From Methanocorpusculum sp. UBA424 (lineage in GTDB: Archaea; Halobacteriota; Methanomicrobia; Methanomicrobiales; Methanocorpusculaceae), in assembly GCA_002498375.1 (NCBI GenBank), contig DAHC01000007.1:376-64375 (forward strand): a stretch of DNA of 64,000 nucleotides. Reading direction: 5' to 3'. This document shows, one piece after another, positions 8,291 to 17,631 of the stretch. The position numbers and the translations under genes are program-made. The first letter of the stretch is position 1; every line of letters begins with the position of its first letter. The notes under the pieces are model-generated. The model saw only the letters and a list, made by a program, of their open reading frames with translations, did not search any database and was not told where the DNA came from.

Positions 8291-10225
8291 TCACGCCCCG
8301 CCCCTCAACTCCTTCACCCGGTCGCGAAGCTCAATCGCCCGCTCGAAGTCCAGCGCCGCCGCCGCCGCATTCATCTCCGCCTCCAGCTCGATGATAAGAT
8401 TCGGGATCTCCGACTTCGGCAGGTGCCGGATATCCTTGATATCCACCTCCTTCTCACGCACCGGCTTCTTGATCGTCACCGGCGTGATCCCGTGCTCTTT
8501 GTTGAACGCGATCTGCATCTCGCGGCGGCGTGCCGTCTCGGCGAGAGCCTCCCGCATCGAATCCGTCATCTTATCAGCATACAGCACCACATGCGAGTCC
8601 GAGTTCCTGGCCGCCCGGCCGATGATCTGGATCAGACTCCGGGCATCCCGCAGGAACCCCTCCTTATCCGCATCCAGAATGCCGATAAACCCGACCTCCG
8701 GGATATCCAGCCCCTCCCGCAGCAGATTGATGCCTACCAGAACATCGAAGACCCCGAGCCGAAGCTGCCGGATAAGTTCCGTCCGCTCAAGTGTCTGGAT
8801 CTCCGAATGCAGATACCGGGTCTTGATCCCCTGCCCCGCAAGATACTCGGTCAGCTCCTCGGCGAGCTTCTTTGTGAGCGTTGTGACAAGCGCACGGTCG
8901 CCCCGCCCGATAACAGCCCCAATTTCTTTCAGCAGATCATCCGTCTGACCCGCAATAGGCCTGACCTCGACCGTCGGATCGACAAGACCCGTCGGGCGGA
9001 TGATCTGCTCCACGATCTGCGACGAATGCTCCCGCTCGTAATCGCCCGGCGTCGCCGAAACGAAGATCACTTGCCGAAGATACTTCTCGAACTCGTGGAA
9101 CTTCAGCGGCCGGTTATCGAACGCGCTCGGCAGACGAAAACCGTACTCCACAAGGGAAAGCTTTCGGGAATGATCGCCGTTGTACATCCCCCTGACCTGC
9201 GGGAGAGACTGATGACTCTCGTCGATCACCATCAAAAAATCGTCGGGGAAATAATCCAGCAGACAGTACGGCTTCTCTCCCGCCGCCCGGCGGTCAAAGT
9301 GCCGCGAGTAGTTCTCGATCCCCTTGCAGGAACCGGTCTCCTCGATCATCTCCAGATCATACTGCGTTCTCTGACGCAGCCGGTGCGCCGCAAGATCGTC
9401 CAGACGATTCTCGGCAAGCACCTCTTCCAGCTCGTTCCGGATCGAATCGATTGCCGCCTGCTTTTCCGACTCCGGCGTGACGAAATGGCGGGCAGGATAG
9501 ATGAAAAAATACTCCATCCGCTCCTTCTCTTTTCCGGTGTTTTTATCGATCTCGCTTATCCTGTCGATCGTGTCGCCGAACAGTTCGATCCGGATGATAT
9601 TATTGAAGTAACCGGGGATGAGATCCACCGTATCGCCTTTCACGCGGAATCTGCCCGGCATCAGTTCCGTGTCGTTTCTCTCGAACAGGATCGAAAGCAG
9701 CCGTTCGAGAAGTTCGCGGCGACCGATATTCTGTCCCTGACGGATCTCGAACCCGAGATTCTGGAAGTTTTCCGGGTTGCCGAGACCGTAGATGCAGGAG
9801 ACCGACGCGACCACGATCGTATCACGATGCGAGAGGATCGACGCGGTCGCCGCAAGACGCATCATCTCGATCTTCGGATTGATGGAAGCGTCCTTCTCTA
9901 TGTACTGATCCTTTTTCGCGATGTAACTTTCAGGCTGATAATAATCATAATACGAGACGAAGTACTCGATATGATTGTTCGGGAAAAAATCCTTGAACTC
10001 GTTGTAGAGCTGGGCGGCAAGGGTCTTGTTGTGCGCCAGAACAAGGGTCGGGCGCTGAACGTTCTGAATAACGTTTGCGATCGTGAAAGTCTTGCCCGAA
10101 CCGGTGACCCCGAGAAGGGTCTGGAACTGCTCGCCGTCAAGAAGACCGTCGGTCAGCTCTTCGATCGCTTTCGGCTGGGAACCTTTCGGCGAATAGGAGG
10201 ATTGAAGCGAGAACTGATCAGGCAT
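8291..10225 (-). CDS. uvrB: Excinuclease ABC subunit B
   Basis: UvrB, 644 residues and full length for the family. It loads onto DNA with UvrA, probes for lesions and hands off to UvrC in nucleotide-excision repair. Walker A is GVTGSGKTF (residues ~39-47). The beta-hairpin region shows YYDYYQPESYI near residue 93. The helicase motif II is VIDESHQ, and the C-terminal UVR motif that contacts UvrC is present (ALDFERAIELRD). Bacterial-type UvrABC genes in mesophilic methanogens are generally viewed as acquired from bacteria. uvrA and uvrC are not in this window. It lies 2 bases downstream of the DUF4013 gene. Confidence 0.97.
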   Translation of the reverse strand: MPDQFSLQSSYSPKGSQPKAIEELTDGLLDGEQFQTLLGVTGSGKTFTIANVIQNVQRPTLVLAHNKTLAAQLYNEFKDFFPNNHIEYFVSYYDYYQPESYIAKKDQYIEKDASINPKIEMMRLAATASILSHRDTIVVASVSCIYGLGNPENFQNLGFEIRQGQNIGRRELLERLLSILFERNDTELMPGRFRVKGDTVDLIPGYFNNIIRIELFGDTIDRISEIDKNTGKEKERMEYFFIYPARHFVTPESEKQAAIDSIRNELEEVLAENRLDDLAAHRLRQRTQYDLEMIEETGSCKGIENYSRHFDRRAAGEKPYCLLDYFPDDFLMVIDESHQSLPQVRGMYNGDHSRKLSLVEYGFRLPSAFDNRPLKFHEFEKYLRQVIFVSATPGDYEREHSSQIVEQIIRPTGLVDPTVEVRPIAGQTDDLLKEIGAVIGRGDRALVTTLTKKLAEELTEYLAGQGIKTRYLHSEIQTLERTELIRQLRLGVFDVLVGINLLREGLDIPEVGFIGILDADKEGFLRDARSLIQIIGRAARNSDSHVVLYADKMTDSMREALAETARRREMQIAFNKEHGITPVTIKKPVREKEVDIKDIRHLPKSEIPNLIIELEAEMNAAAAALDFERAIELRDRVKELRGGA

Positions 10226-10227
10226 AT

Positions 10228-11136
10228 TCAGAAGTCATCGAAGTCTGCGTCGTCCTCTTCGGGAACACGGAACGCCGTGTTATAGACCTCGGAGAGGTAT
10301 CTGATGAAAAATACCTCAATAGGGATCATAACGAAGAGATAGACGCCGATAAGGATCACGATCGCGACGCCGTTATAGGCAAAGATCTGGGCAAGCAGGA
10401 TCAGAATGAACGTGACTAAAAGGAAGAGGATGCTCATGATCACCAGGGAGAGGATGTAGTCATACCATCCGATCTTTTTAATGATCGCGGCGATCCCGCG
10501 GATATGGGTCGCCTCCCCAAGCGAACCCGACCTTGTCAGATGGACGAGTCCGACGAATGCAAACAGCGAGACCAGGATCATGGTGATGAACTGGATAGCA
10601 ACATACGACAGGGTGATAAGAACCGCGAACAGACTTTCCAGTGCCAGCACGTCGATCGTGATATACAACCCGGCGTCGGGGAAGAGATAATAAAAGATCA
10701 TTGCATAGATGAGCGATATCACGATTATCGGGATGGCGTAATAGAGCGTGACGAGGTTAATACGCCATCCGCTGAAAAACAGCCCCCAGAGGTTCGTATG
10801 GTCGGGCATTTCCATATTATCGCTTTTTGCGATCCGGTAGCAGTATCCCTGGATCAGGGGTACGAAAAAGACGCAGCAGAGACTCAAGAGAACAGCAAAA
10901 TACTGCAGAAGACCCGAGAGGCTCGATGCCGTGAATCCATAGCTGCTGTTAACGAACACGTTTACGAGCAGCGGAAGAACCGCGAGCTGCAGTACAAGCG
11001 AGGATACCGCAAGGCACACGAGAATGGGTAATGAGACATAGAGAAAGAGCACGATCCAGCGGGGAAGCTGTTTCAGGCTGAAAAATGCCTCTTTGGTATA
11101 GGTATAAGCTCCGGATATTATGTCTGCATGTTCCAT
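10228..11136 (-). CDS. DUF4013-like integral membrane protein
   Basis: A 302-residue membrane protein with about six hydrophobic helices (residues ~25-50, 70-100, 125-150, 165-195, 225-250 and 255-275). The long, glycine-poor hydrophobic segments and charged loops resemble DUF4013 proteins, which are widespread in methanogens and of unknown function. The C-terminus is acidic (EEDDADFDDF) and presumably cytoplasmic. The stop lies two bases before the uvrB start, so the two are likely co-transcribed, though a functional link to repair is not evident. Confidence 0.7.
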   Translation of the reverse strand: MEHADIISGAYTYTKEAFFSLKQLPRWIVLFLYVSLPILVCLAVSSLVLQLAVLPLLVNVFVNSSYGFTASSLSGLLQYFAVLLSLCCVFFVPLIQGYCYRIAKSDNMEMPDHTNLWGLFFSGWRINLVTLYYAIPIIVISLIYAMIFYYLFPDAGLYITIDVLALESLFAVLITLSYVAIQFITMILVSLFAFVGLVHLTRSGSLGEATHIRGIAAIIKKIGWYDYILSLVIMSILFLLVTFILILLAQIFAYNGVAIVILIGVYLFVMIPIEVFFIRYLSEVYNTAFRVPEEDDADFDDF

Positions 11137-11202
11137 GGGTGCCTTCCTTACGTAATTACTATTGTTGGACTCCGGTATTAATTGTTGGCTATGGCTCCGC
11201 GG

Positions 11203-12144
11203 TTATACGGCATGCCATAAGAATTTCTCGGACCGGAGACCTTTTTTCTTCTGACCGGCGGGGGTTTCGCCAAGATCGTCGACGATGCTTCGAAGAAGCG
11301 AGCTGCCGGAGTCGGCTTCGTGAACGACCCATGCCTCGACGGTGAGCGGGATGACGTCCCCGTAGGATCCGTGATGGGACTGGATGATGTGTCTGAGCTG
11401 GAGAAGCTGATCATCGGAGATGAGGTTTTTGTACTCGTCGATGTACATGATGCCCATCGTGATATGCTCGATGAGGTTGTAGGTATCGTTTGGCACATAG
11501 CCGTAGCCCACTTTGTCGAAGCAGAAGATCTTGCCGATGTCGTGCAAAACGGCGCCGGCGATGACCATATCCCGGTTTATGTCGGTCCTTGGCATGATCT
11601 CGACGAGGGAGAGTGCGATCTTGACGGTTTCAAGAGAGTGTTCGCACAGACCCCCGGTGTATTCATGGTGGCGGCGGATGGCTGCCGGGCATCCGTAGAA
11701 CCGCGCATCGAGACAGCAGGCAACAAAGAGTTTGAGGTCCGTGTTTCTGATGGACGCGATGATCTTCTGGATCTCGCGGGCATTGGCGTCGAGGTCTGCA
11801 GGCGTGTAGACGAACGCACTTTCCTGACTGGGCATGAGGTCGATCGGTCCGGCAGCGATATCGCTGATGGTCGCGGGCGCATCGGAGAAGACATGAAGCT
11901 CGCCGTTCTGGTTAGCTCTGCCTATGCCGGATATTTTATAAACACGGCCGGTCTGGACGATTCTGGGGATTTCTACGGCTTTTTCTCCGTAAAATTTCGC
12001 TTCGATGAGGCCTGTTTTGTCGACAAGAGTCAGGTGGGCGAACTGTTCACCGCGCTTGCTTCGAAGTTCGGCACGTTTTATCAGGAAGAGTGAGTTAACC
12101 GGGGTCGACTCGGCAATGTTTTCTACGAATTGGGTTTTTTCCAT
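11203..12144 (-). CDS. OB-fold/HD-domain 3'-5' exoribonuclease (YhaM-like)
   Basis: A 313-residue protein with an N-terminal OB-fold (residues ~1-95, nucleic-acid binding) and a C-terminal HD metal-dependent phosphohydrolase domain. The HD ligands can be read as HHEYTGGLCEHS (~158-169), HDIGK (~200) and a later HHG. This architecture matches YhaM-type 3'-5' exoribonucleases. A role in RNA turnover is inferred from the architecture. It is followed by the DUF4013 gene after a 66-base gap and may share its transcript. Confidence 0.8.
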   Translation of the reverse strand: MEKTQFVENIAESTPVNSLFLIKRAELRSKRGEQFAHLTLVDKTGLIEAKFYGEKAVEIPRIVQTGRVYKISGIGRANQNGELHVFSDAPATISDIAAGPIDLMPSQESAFVYTPADLDANAREIQKIIASIRNTDLKLFVACCLDARFYGCPAAIRRHHEYTGGLCEHSLETVKIALSLVEIMPRTDINRDMVIAGAVLHDIGKIFCFDKVGYGYVPNDTYNLIEHITMGIMYIDEYKNLISDDQLLQLRHIIQSHHGSYGDVIPLTVEAWVVHEADSGSSLLRSIVDDLGETPAGQKKKGLRSEKFLWHAV

Positions 12145-12574
12145 GGTATCCTCGCATTTTCACCGTTGAGAAGTACAGCTGATAGTATGGGTGTGTCGTT
12201 TTGGGTAATCATGATTCTGTTTGACCACGTCGCGAGAGGGTCTGTCCGGCGACAGTGATCATGGTACAGGGCAGTGTCTTCTTTTTTCCATCAGAGAGAT
12301 TTTGTCCTGAATTATAGTTACAATGTGTTTGGAGGAAAAATGCTATAAAGGCAATATATGACATAAGTGATAGACTTATATCGGATAAGTGGTAATATTC
12401 AATGAAAATATATTAATACAATGTTTGGAGTCTGTTCCGGATTCCAAAACATCATGATGACCCTGCATATGGTCTTTTTGCTGACTGCGTGCAGGGAGGT
12501 GCATTCACCTTTGCATCAGATCCGCAGATGGACTCCTATGGATTGACCTGACAAAGTAATTGGCTTGAACTCAA
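12145..12574. other. Gene-free stretch with an AT-rich dyad
   Basis: No gene recognised. Bases 12363-12379 form an inverted repeat (ATAAGT, 5-base spacer, ACTTAT), with another ATAAGT at about 12385, in an AT-rich context. This could be an operator or promoter region, but no transcript start can be assigned. Confidence 0.4.
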
Positions 12575-13006
12575 ATGGCGTATAGATACAAGAGAGACAA
12601 TCCCAGGAGCAAACGCAATGTGGTGATTGCATTTTTCGTTAGTATTGTTTTTATTGCGCTTATTGTTGCCGTTGTTGCGGGATTTTTCGGATCGAATTAT
12701 GTGGTTCAGAAGTCGCTCGAGGACCCGGATGTGGTTCTCCATGTGGCGGTTTCCGGGGGAGATATCGTCGTGACCGTCTACGATGGGCGGAGGGTCGATG
12801 AACTGCGCATGCTTGCCCTGGAAATCGAGGGCGTATCGCTCCCTACGTCGATGTCGATGATGCCGGCACCGCAGATGGGGACAGGGGTGGTTTGTTTTTC
12901 AGATACCTGCACGGGTGTAACGGGTGTCAGAAAAGTGGGAGTCCGCGGGATTTTTACCGACGGCAGTTCACACCTGCTCAGACTCAGTACGATAAAGTTT
13001 ACCTGA
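12575..13006 (+). CDS. Small membrane-anchored extracellular protein
   Basis: A 143-residue protein with a basic N-terminus (YRYKRDNPRSKRN), one long hydrophobic helix at residues ~16-42, and a soluble beta-rich remainder with two cysteines. The layout resembles an archaeal signal-anchored or type IV pilin-like protein. I see no convincing class III signal-peptide cleavage site, so I keep the call general. It is a single gene with no partner. Function unknown. Confidence 0.6.
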   Translation: MAYRYKRDNPRSKRNVVIAFFVSIVFIALIVAVVAGFFGSNYVVQKSLEDPDVVLHVAVSGGDIVVTVYDGRRVDELRMLALEIEGVSLPTSMSMMPAPQMGTGVVCFSDTCTGVTGVRKVGVRGIFTDGSSHLLRLSTIKFT

Positions 13007-13089
13007 AAAAAAGGGATACCAATTCAGCATACCGCTCTTTGCTGCGAGCAGATACGTAGCTCCCGCACATACATTTAAGTGGGAAAAAG

Positions 13090-13111
13090 GTGTACACATA
13101 ACACATTATAC
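13090..13111 (+). promoter_or_regulatory. Likely promoter of second DUF4143 ATPase
   Basis: Matches 3652-3673 at 17 of 22 positions and ends in the same CACATTATAC, 22 bases before the ATG at 13134. An AGGTG that could serve as ribosome-binding site follows. Shared control of the two paralogues is inferred. Confidence 0.5.
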
Positions 13112-13133
13112 GGACATAAAAGGTGCACCCGTC

Positions 13134-14450
13134 ATGTACAGACTCATCACCCGTGATCTCCAAAACTGGAAAAACGCCGAAACACGAAAACCCCTCATAC
13201 TCAAGGGGATCCGGCAATGCGGAAAAACATGGATACTCAAAGAATTCGGAAAACAGAACTTCTCGGACACTGTCTACTTCACCTTTGAAAACAACACGCC
13301 GCTGTGTGCATGTTTCGATCAGGACATGGACCCGGTAAGAATCATCAAAGAACTCAGTTTCCTTTCCAATAAGACCATTACACCCGGCACAACACTCGTG
13401 ATCTTCGATGAAATACAATTCTGCCCCAACGCCCTGACTTCTCTCAAATATTTTTGCGAAGAAATGCCAAAACTCCATATCGCCTGTGCGGGCTCTCTCC
13501 TAGGCGTTCAGCTCGCAAAAAAAGAGGGATCTTTTCCTGTCGGAAAAATCGATTTCCTCACGCTCAGACCAATGAACTTTGCAGAGTATCTGTATGCAAA
13601 CGGCGAAACATATCTCCTCTCCTACCTCGAAACACTATCATCCGATGAAAAGGTTCCCGCATCACTTACACAAAAACTCGAAAACCTGTATAAAGACTAT
13701 CTTGTAACCGGCGGGATGCCGGAAGTAGTAAAAACATGGACAAACACGCACAATCTCCAGGAGATAGAGCGTATCCAGAGATCCATCATCGACAGTTACG
13801 AAGCAGACTTCATGAAATATGCACCACGTGAACTTCTCCCGAAACTCTCCCTCATTTGGAGCTCGGTCCCTCAGCAGCTCGCAAAAGACAATCACAAATT
13901 CATCTTTTCCCATATCAAAAAGGGACTGAAAGCCCGTGATCTGGAAGATGCTCTGCACTGGCTTGTCTCGGCCGGGATCATCCTGAAAATAGCGAAAATT
14001 GAAAAACCTGCAGTCCCTCTCTCCCACTACGCAGACAGTACCAACTTCAAGATTTATCTCTGCGATGTCGGACTGCTGCGCAGTCTGGCTGCGTTTCCCG
14101 CAGCAGGCATCTCATCTCCAACTCCTGTTGTTTCCGATATGAGGGGCGCTCTAACGGAAAACTATGTACTGACTGAACTCATCGCAGCAAACGATGCCGC
14201 TGCGTATTTCTGGAAACGAAACGAATCAGAGATAGAATTCATTATTCAAAATGAGCTGGATGTCATCCCTATTGAAGTAAAAGCGGCGAAAAATACCCGA
14301 TCGAGAAGCCTCAACGAGTACAGAAAACACTATACCCCGCGGCTCGCAATCAAAACAAGTCTAAAAAATATCTCCAAGCAAACCGATGAAATGGGGACAC
14401 TGCTGGAAATCCCGCTCTATCTCATCTGGAACACATCACACTTTTTATGA
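13134..14450 (+). CDS. AAA ATPase with DUF4143 domain, second copy
   Basis: A 438-residue paralogue of the protein at 3700-5043, alignable end to end. Walker A is KGIRQCGKTW (residues ~22-31) and Walker B is VIFDEIQFCP. The C-terminal part has IEFIIQ...PIEVKAAK, where the nuclease-like Glu/Lys are kept and the preceding Asp of the paralogue is replaced by Glu. Upstream promoter sequence is also shared with the paralogue. It converges on the BrxD-like ATPase, with hairpins between the two stop codons. The biological role of this family is not established. Confidence 0.9.
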   Translation: MYRLITRDLQNWKNAETRKPLILKGIRQCGKTWILKEFGKQNFSDTVYFTFENNTPLCACFDQDMDPVRIIKELSFLSNKTITPGTTLVIFDEIQFCPNALTSLKYFCEEMPKLHIACAGSLLGVQLAKKEGSFPVGKIDFLTLRPMNFAEYLYANGETYLLSYLETLSSDEKVPASLTQKLENLYKDYLVTGGMPEVVKTWTNTHNLQEIERIQRSIIDSYEADFMKYAPRELLPKLSLIWSSVPQQLAKDNHKFIFSHIKKGLKARDLEDALHWLVSAGIILKIAKIEKPAVPLSHYADSTNFKIYLCDVGLLRSLAAFPAAGISSPTPVVSDMRGALTENYVLTELIAANDAAAYFWKRNESEIEFIIQNELDVIPIEVKAAKNTRSRSLNEYRKHYTPRLAIKTSLKNISKQTDEMGTLLEIPLYLIWNTSHFL

Positions 14451-14530
14451 ACCTTGGTGACATTGCATGTCACCAGGCACTCGCAAATCAAAGATTTGCT
14501 CAGCCTTGGTGACAGTTCCTGTCACCAAGA
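14451..14530. terminator. Three hairpins between converging genes (locus E)
   Basis: Three consecutive stem-loops: GGTGACA/TGTCACC, GCAAATC-AAA-GATTTGC (the mosaic-repeat type), and a longer one around GGTGACAG/CTGTCACC reaching to 14528. The last one includes the stop codon of the minus-strand ATPase. A bidirectional termination role is inferred from position. Confidence 0.6.
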
Positions 14531-15814
14531 CACTTCCATTACCGCCTTTTCCTCCTCTTTCAGCCCTGCAGTGTCCTTCACCGGCTCGAACACATACTTC
14601 TCCATCGGCTGATAATTCGGATACAGGGCGCATTTATCCAGCACATCCACGAACTCGCGCAGGTAAAGCCTCGGCACCACATCGACACGGCCGCCGAACC
14701 GGCTGGTCACCTTTTCGATCATCGTTCTGATGAACTTCGGCGAGACTCTGGCTTTATCCACTTCCTGATATGCCTCGGCATAGATATCCATCACCTTGCC
14801 CGCGGCTTCGCGAAGCTTCTCCACATCGAACTTTGAGAGAACGATCTGGGTCTGCATGGGATTCGCAAATCCGTCATCAGCGATGATCCCGATCCGATCA
14901 AAGAGAGGTGGAAGGGAGCGGATGCCCTTTGAACTGTCGAAGAACGCAGGGGTCCCGGCGAACAGGAAGAAACAGTTCGGCAGCTCGTTCTTATCGATCA
15001 TATCGACGATCTGCCGAAGATTGATGTAGCCTTTCTCCCGCTGGGGGCGGGCAAACGCCTGCGCCGTTTCCGCTTCGTCAAAACTGACCAAAAGACCGGC
15101 ATACCCCGCCTGGGTCATCACATACACGAGACCTTTCAGGAACTGAAGGGCGTCGCCTTCGGTGACCCCGCCTTTGAGACCGGCCTGCGCCTTGAAACTT
15201 CTCCCGACCGTCGACTCGCCCGACACCCAGCCGATCGCCGCCTGGGCGGTTGCAAAATCGCCTTTGTTGTTTGCCTGATAATAGGTCCGAAGCGCCGAGG
15301 CGAGACCTGAGTTCATCCCGCTCACCCGTTCGAGGACAGACTCGATCTCCTTTTCCGTCAGCTCGACGAGACGCGGATCCTCCTCGCCGATCCCCGTGCT
15401 GATCAGACGGTCCTCGATCCCGTAGATCCACGTGTCGATGATGCTTTTCAGCGCATGATCCTCGGTCCCCGTGGTCAGCCCCGAACATATCCTGGCATAG
15501 ATCGCCTGCAGTTTATGCAGGGGAGTATCCGGCGAGATGACGACATGCGAGGTGACGAACCGCTGCTTCTGTCCAATCTCGACCGCCCGGGAGATCAGAA
15601 AGGTCTTGCCGGATCCGTACTCACCGCGAACGAATTTGCAGTCCGCATGCCCGGAGGCCACGTACTCGAGCTGGGACCTGATCACCTTCTCCTCGGTCGA
15701 AAGACCGACCGCGAGCCGTGCGAGTCCCGCCTGCGGCACCGTTCCCCGGCGAAGCGCATTGATGATCCCTATGCTTTCCAGTTTCCGGTCACTGTGTCCG
15801 TTATGTTCCGACAT
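14522..15814 (-). CDS. BrxD-like P-loop ATPase (DUF2791-type)
   Basis: A 430-residue ATPase resembling DUF2791/BrxD proteins of BREX-type systems. It opens with the family's ALRRGTVPQAGLARLAVG segment (residues ~20-37), then Walker A RGEYGSGKTF (63-72) and a Walker B-like GLLVSFDEAE. The C-terminal third includes FGGRVDVVPRLYLREFVDVLD, also family-like. ATG 15814 overlaps the end of the upstream TPR gene by 14 bases, implying coupling. No BREX methylase, PglZ or helicase is nearby, so this is not a BREX locus. The partner is a TPR/winged-helix protein. Function unknown. Confidence 0.8.
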   Translation of the reverse strand: MSEHNGHSDRKLESIGIINALRRGTVPQAGLARLAVGLSTEEKVIRSQLEYVASGHADCKFVRGEYGSGKTFLISRAVEIGQKQRFVTSHVVISPDTPLHKLQAIYARICSGLTTGTEDHALKSIIDTWIYGIEDRLISTGIGEEDPRLVELTEKEIESVLERVSGMNSGLASALRTYYQANNKGDFATAQAAIGWVSGESTVGRSFKAQAGLKGGVTEGDALQFLKGLVYVMTQAGYAGLLVSFDEAETAQAFARPQREKGYINLRQIVDMIDKNELPNCFFLFAGTPAFFDSSKGIRSLPPLFDRIGIIADDGFANPMQTQIVLSKFDVEKLREAAGKVMDIYAEAYQEVDKARVSPKFIRTMIEKVTSRFGGRVDVVPRLYLREFVDVLDKCALYPNYQPMEKYVFEPVKDTAGLKEEEKAVMEVSW

Positions 15815-17624
15815 AGCCGTACACCTCGCCGCGTTCGCCGACGCCGCGTTTCTCAATCAGCGAGATCCCATGCTCGGCCAGTTTCGCCAGCATCGAGTTC
15901 ACGATCCCGGCGACCCGCCTGGTCTCGAGAACGGCGCGAAGATCCATCTCCGTTGCTTCGCGATGCTCTTTTAAGAAAATGAAGACCTTCGACTCGCGTT
16001 CATCGAGGAACGAAAGATCGCTGTTTTGGACATCCGGCTCCTCCTCTTCCTCCTGCGTCTCGACGATGACCGGACGCTCGGCAAGCACCCGGCCTTTCAG
16101 GCGCGAAAGGACGTCCATGAAATCCTCCACGCGGATCTTTTCTGGATAACAGGGAAGGACGTCGATTCCTGCCAGACAGCACCATTTGCAGGTCTCGTAA
16201 TCCTGCCGTTCCAGAGAATCGACGGCCGAATACAAATATCCCGCCGAAAGCATCTCGCGGCCGTTCGATGAAAGACGATCCGTGACGCTGCCGAGCTTTT
16301 TGATGATCAGATCCTTTGCTTTGGCAATTGTATAGATCTCCTCCCCGCCGTTGAAAACGGAATCGGCGATCGTCTCGATGTCACGGACTTTAACGGCATT
16401 TGCGACCATATACCGGATCGTCGTCTCGCACTCGCGTTCGTCCCCGATCCGTTTGAGAAAACCGGCATAGGCAATGCCGCCGCGGATAAAGTCCGCACGG
16501 TAGGCACGATAGTACCAGTCCCGTGCCTGCGAAAGGGATCCGGCGTCTTCGTATGCTTTGCCGATCCACGCGAGGCACACAGGCGTCGGATACGGTGAAA
16601 GGATGACACTGATGATTCCCGCGACCTCTTCTTTCGTGCGTACGGTCGAGAGAAATGCGGTGAATTTGGCAATGACCAGCTCCTGAAGAAGCGGGTCTGC
16701 GTCGTCCGCGCTGCAGAGCCGGGTGATCAGTTCGCGGTAGACGCTGTTCGCCGCATCGCCATGTTCAAGACGTGCCTCGAGTTCAGCGAAAAGCAGGCCG
16801 TACACCGGATCGTTTGCGGTTTTGAGCAGCTCGCCCAGTTCGTATCGTGCCGAGGTATAGTCCCCGAGGAGTTTTTCGAGAAGGATGTAGGAGAACCTGA
16901 TCTGCGAAACGGTTTCATCTTCGACGCATGCCTCTTCGAGACTGTCGAGCGCTGAGCGGTATGCCCTCTCGGCCCCTGCCGGATCGAGCGCGGAGAGCGC
17001 CTCGAGACTCTGACGGAGATAGACCGTATCTTTTACGGCGTTCCATGCCCGAAGGGAGAGCTGCATCGCCTTCTGATACTCCTTGTCTGCATACAGGGCG
17101 TCGATATACTCGTGACTGAAGGTATCGCCGCCGAAGTTCTGGATATGCAGAGCGATCGCTTCGCTTGGTTCGCCGACGCGGGTGAGGGTCTGCATAAGTG
17201 TTCTGATGTCTTCGGAGCGGTTTTCCAGCCTGACCAGAGCACGAAGCGAGGGGATCGCACCCCGCAGATCCTCTTTTGCGAGAAGGAGAGCCGAGTAGTG
17301 CCGGAGAGCGGTTTTGTTCTCCGGGTCGAGGATCAGAGCAGTCGCGTGCTCTTCTGCGGCTGCGTCCATATCCGAATGCTCGAGAACGATACCAAGATAA
17401 CTGTGCAGATACGAAGAAGCCGGCATGAGCCGGATGAGATCCTGTAAAAGGGAGCCTGCGGTGTCATACTGACCCGTCTCCGTGTAGCTTCTGGCAGCTA
17501 AAAGAAGAAGAGCCGGGTCGCTTGTGCCTGATGCGAAGGAGATGACCTCCGCATACTTTCCGGCATTGAAAAGCTCCATTCCAACGGAGAGGTTTTTCGC
17601 GGTTGCAGCAGGGTCGTCGGTCAT
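15801..17624 (-). CDS. TPR protein with C-terminal winged helix
   Basis: A 607-residue protein. Residues ~10-470 are consecutive helical repeats that read as tetratricopeptide-type (for example LLLLAARSYTETGQYDTAGSLL). A low-complexity acidic linker (QEEEEEPD) sits near 525, and the last ~70 residues (FLDERESKVFIFLKEHREA...) read as a winged-helix domain. It has no catalytic motif. The start codon of the BrxD-like ATPase lies inside its 3' end, so it likely forms a complex or pathway with that ATPase. The DJ-1 gene ends 7 bases upstream. Confidence 0.75.
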   Translation of the reverse strand: MTDDPAATAKNLSVGMELFNAGKYAEVISFASGTSDPALLLLAARSYTETGQYDTAGSLLQDLIRLMPASSYLHSYLGIVLEHSDMDAAAEEHATALILDPENKTALRHYSALLLAKEDLRGAIPSLRALVRLENRSEDIRTLMQTLTRVGEPSEAIALHIQNFGGDTFSHEYIDALYADKEYQKAMQLSLRAWNAVKDTVYLRQSLEALSALDPAGAERAYRSALDSLEEACVEDETVSQIRFSYILLEKLLGDYTSARYELGELLKTANDPVYGLLFAELEARLEHGDAANSVYRELITRLCSADDADPLLQELVIAKFTAFLSTVRTKEEVAGIISVILSPYPTPVCLAWIGKAYEDAGSLSQARDWYYRAYRADFIRGGIAYAGFLKRIGDERECETTIRYMVANAVKVRDIETIADSVFNGGEEIYTIAKAKDLIIKKLGSVTDRLSSNGREMLSAGYLYSAVDSLERQDYETCKWCCLAGIDVLPCYPEKIRVEDFMDVLSRLKGRVLAERPVIVETQEEEEEPDVQNSDLSFLDERESKVFIFLKEHREATEMDLRAVLETRRVAGIVNSMLAKLAEHGISLIEKRGVGERGEVYGYVGT

Positions 17625-17631
17625 GTTTTTT

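Noticed and set aside
8192..10285. A 697-codon open frame on the plus strand
   Set aside because: It lies antisense to uvrB, is Arg/Leu/Asp-rich as mirror frames of GC-rich genes are, and has no domain; uvrB on the other strand is full length with all motifs.
14522..17624. BREX defence locus
   Set aside because: Only a BrxD-like ATPase is present; PglX-type methylase, PglZ, BrxC and helicase are absent within the window.
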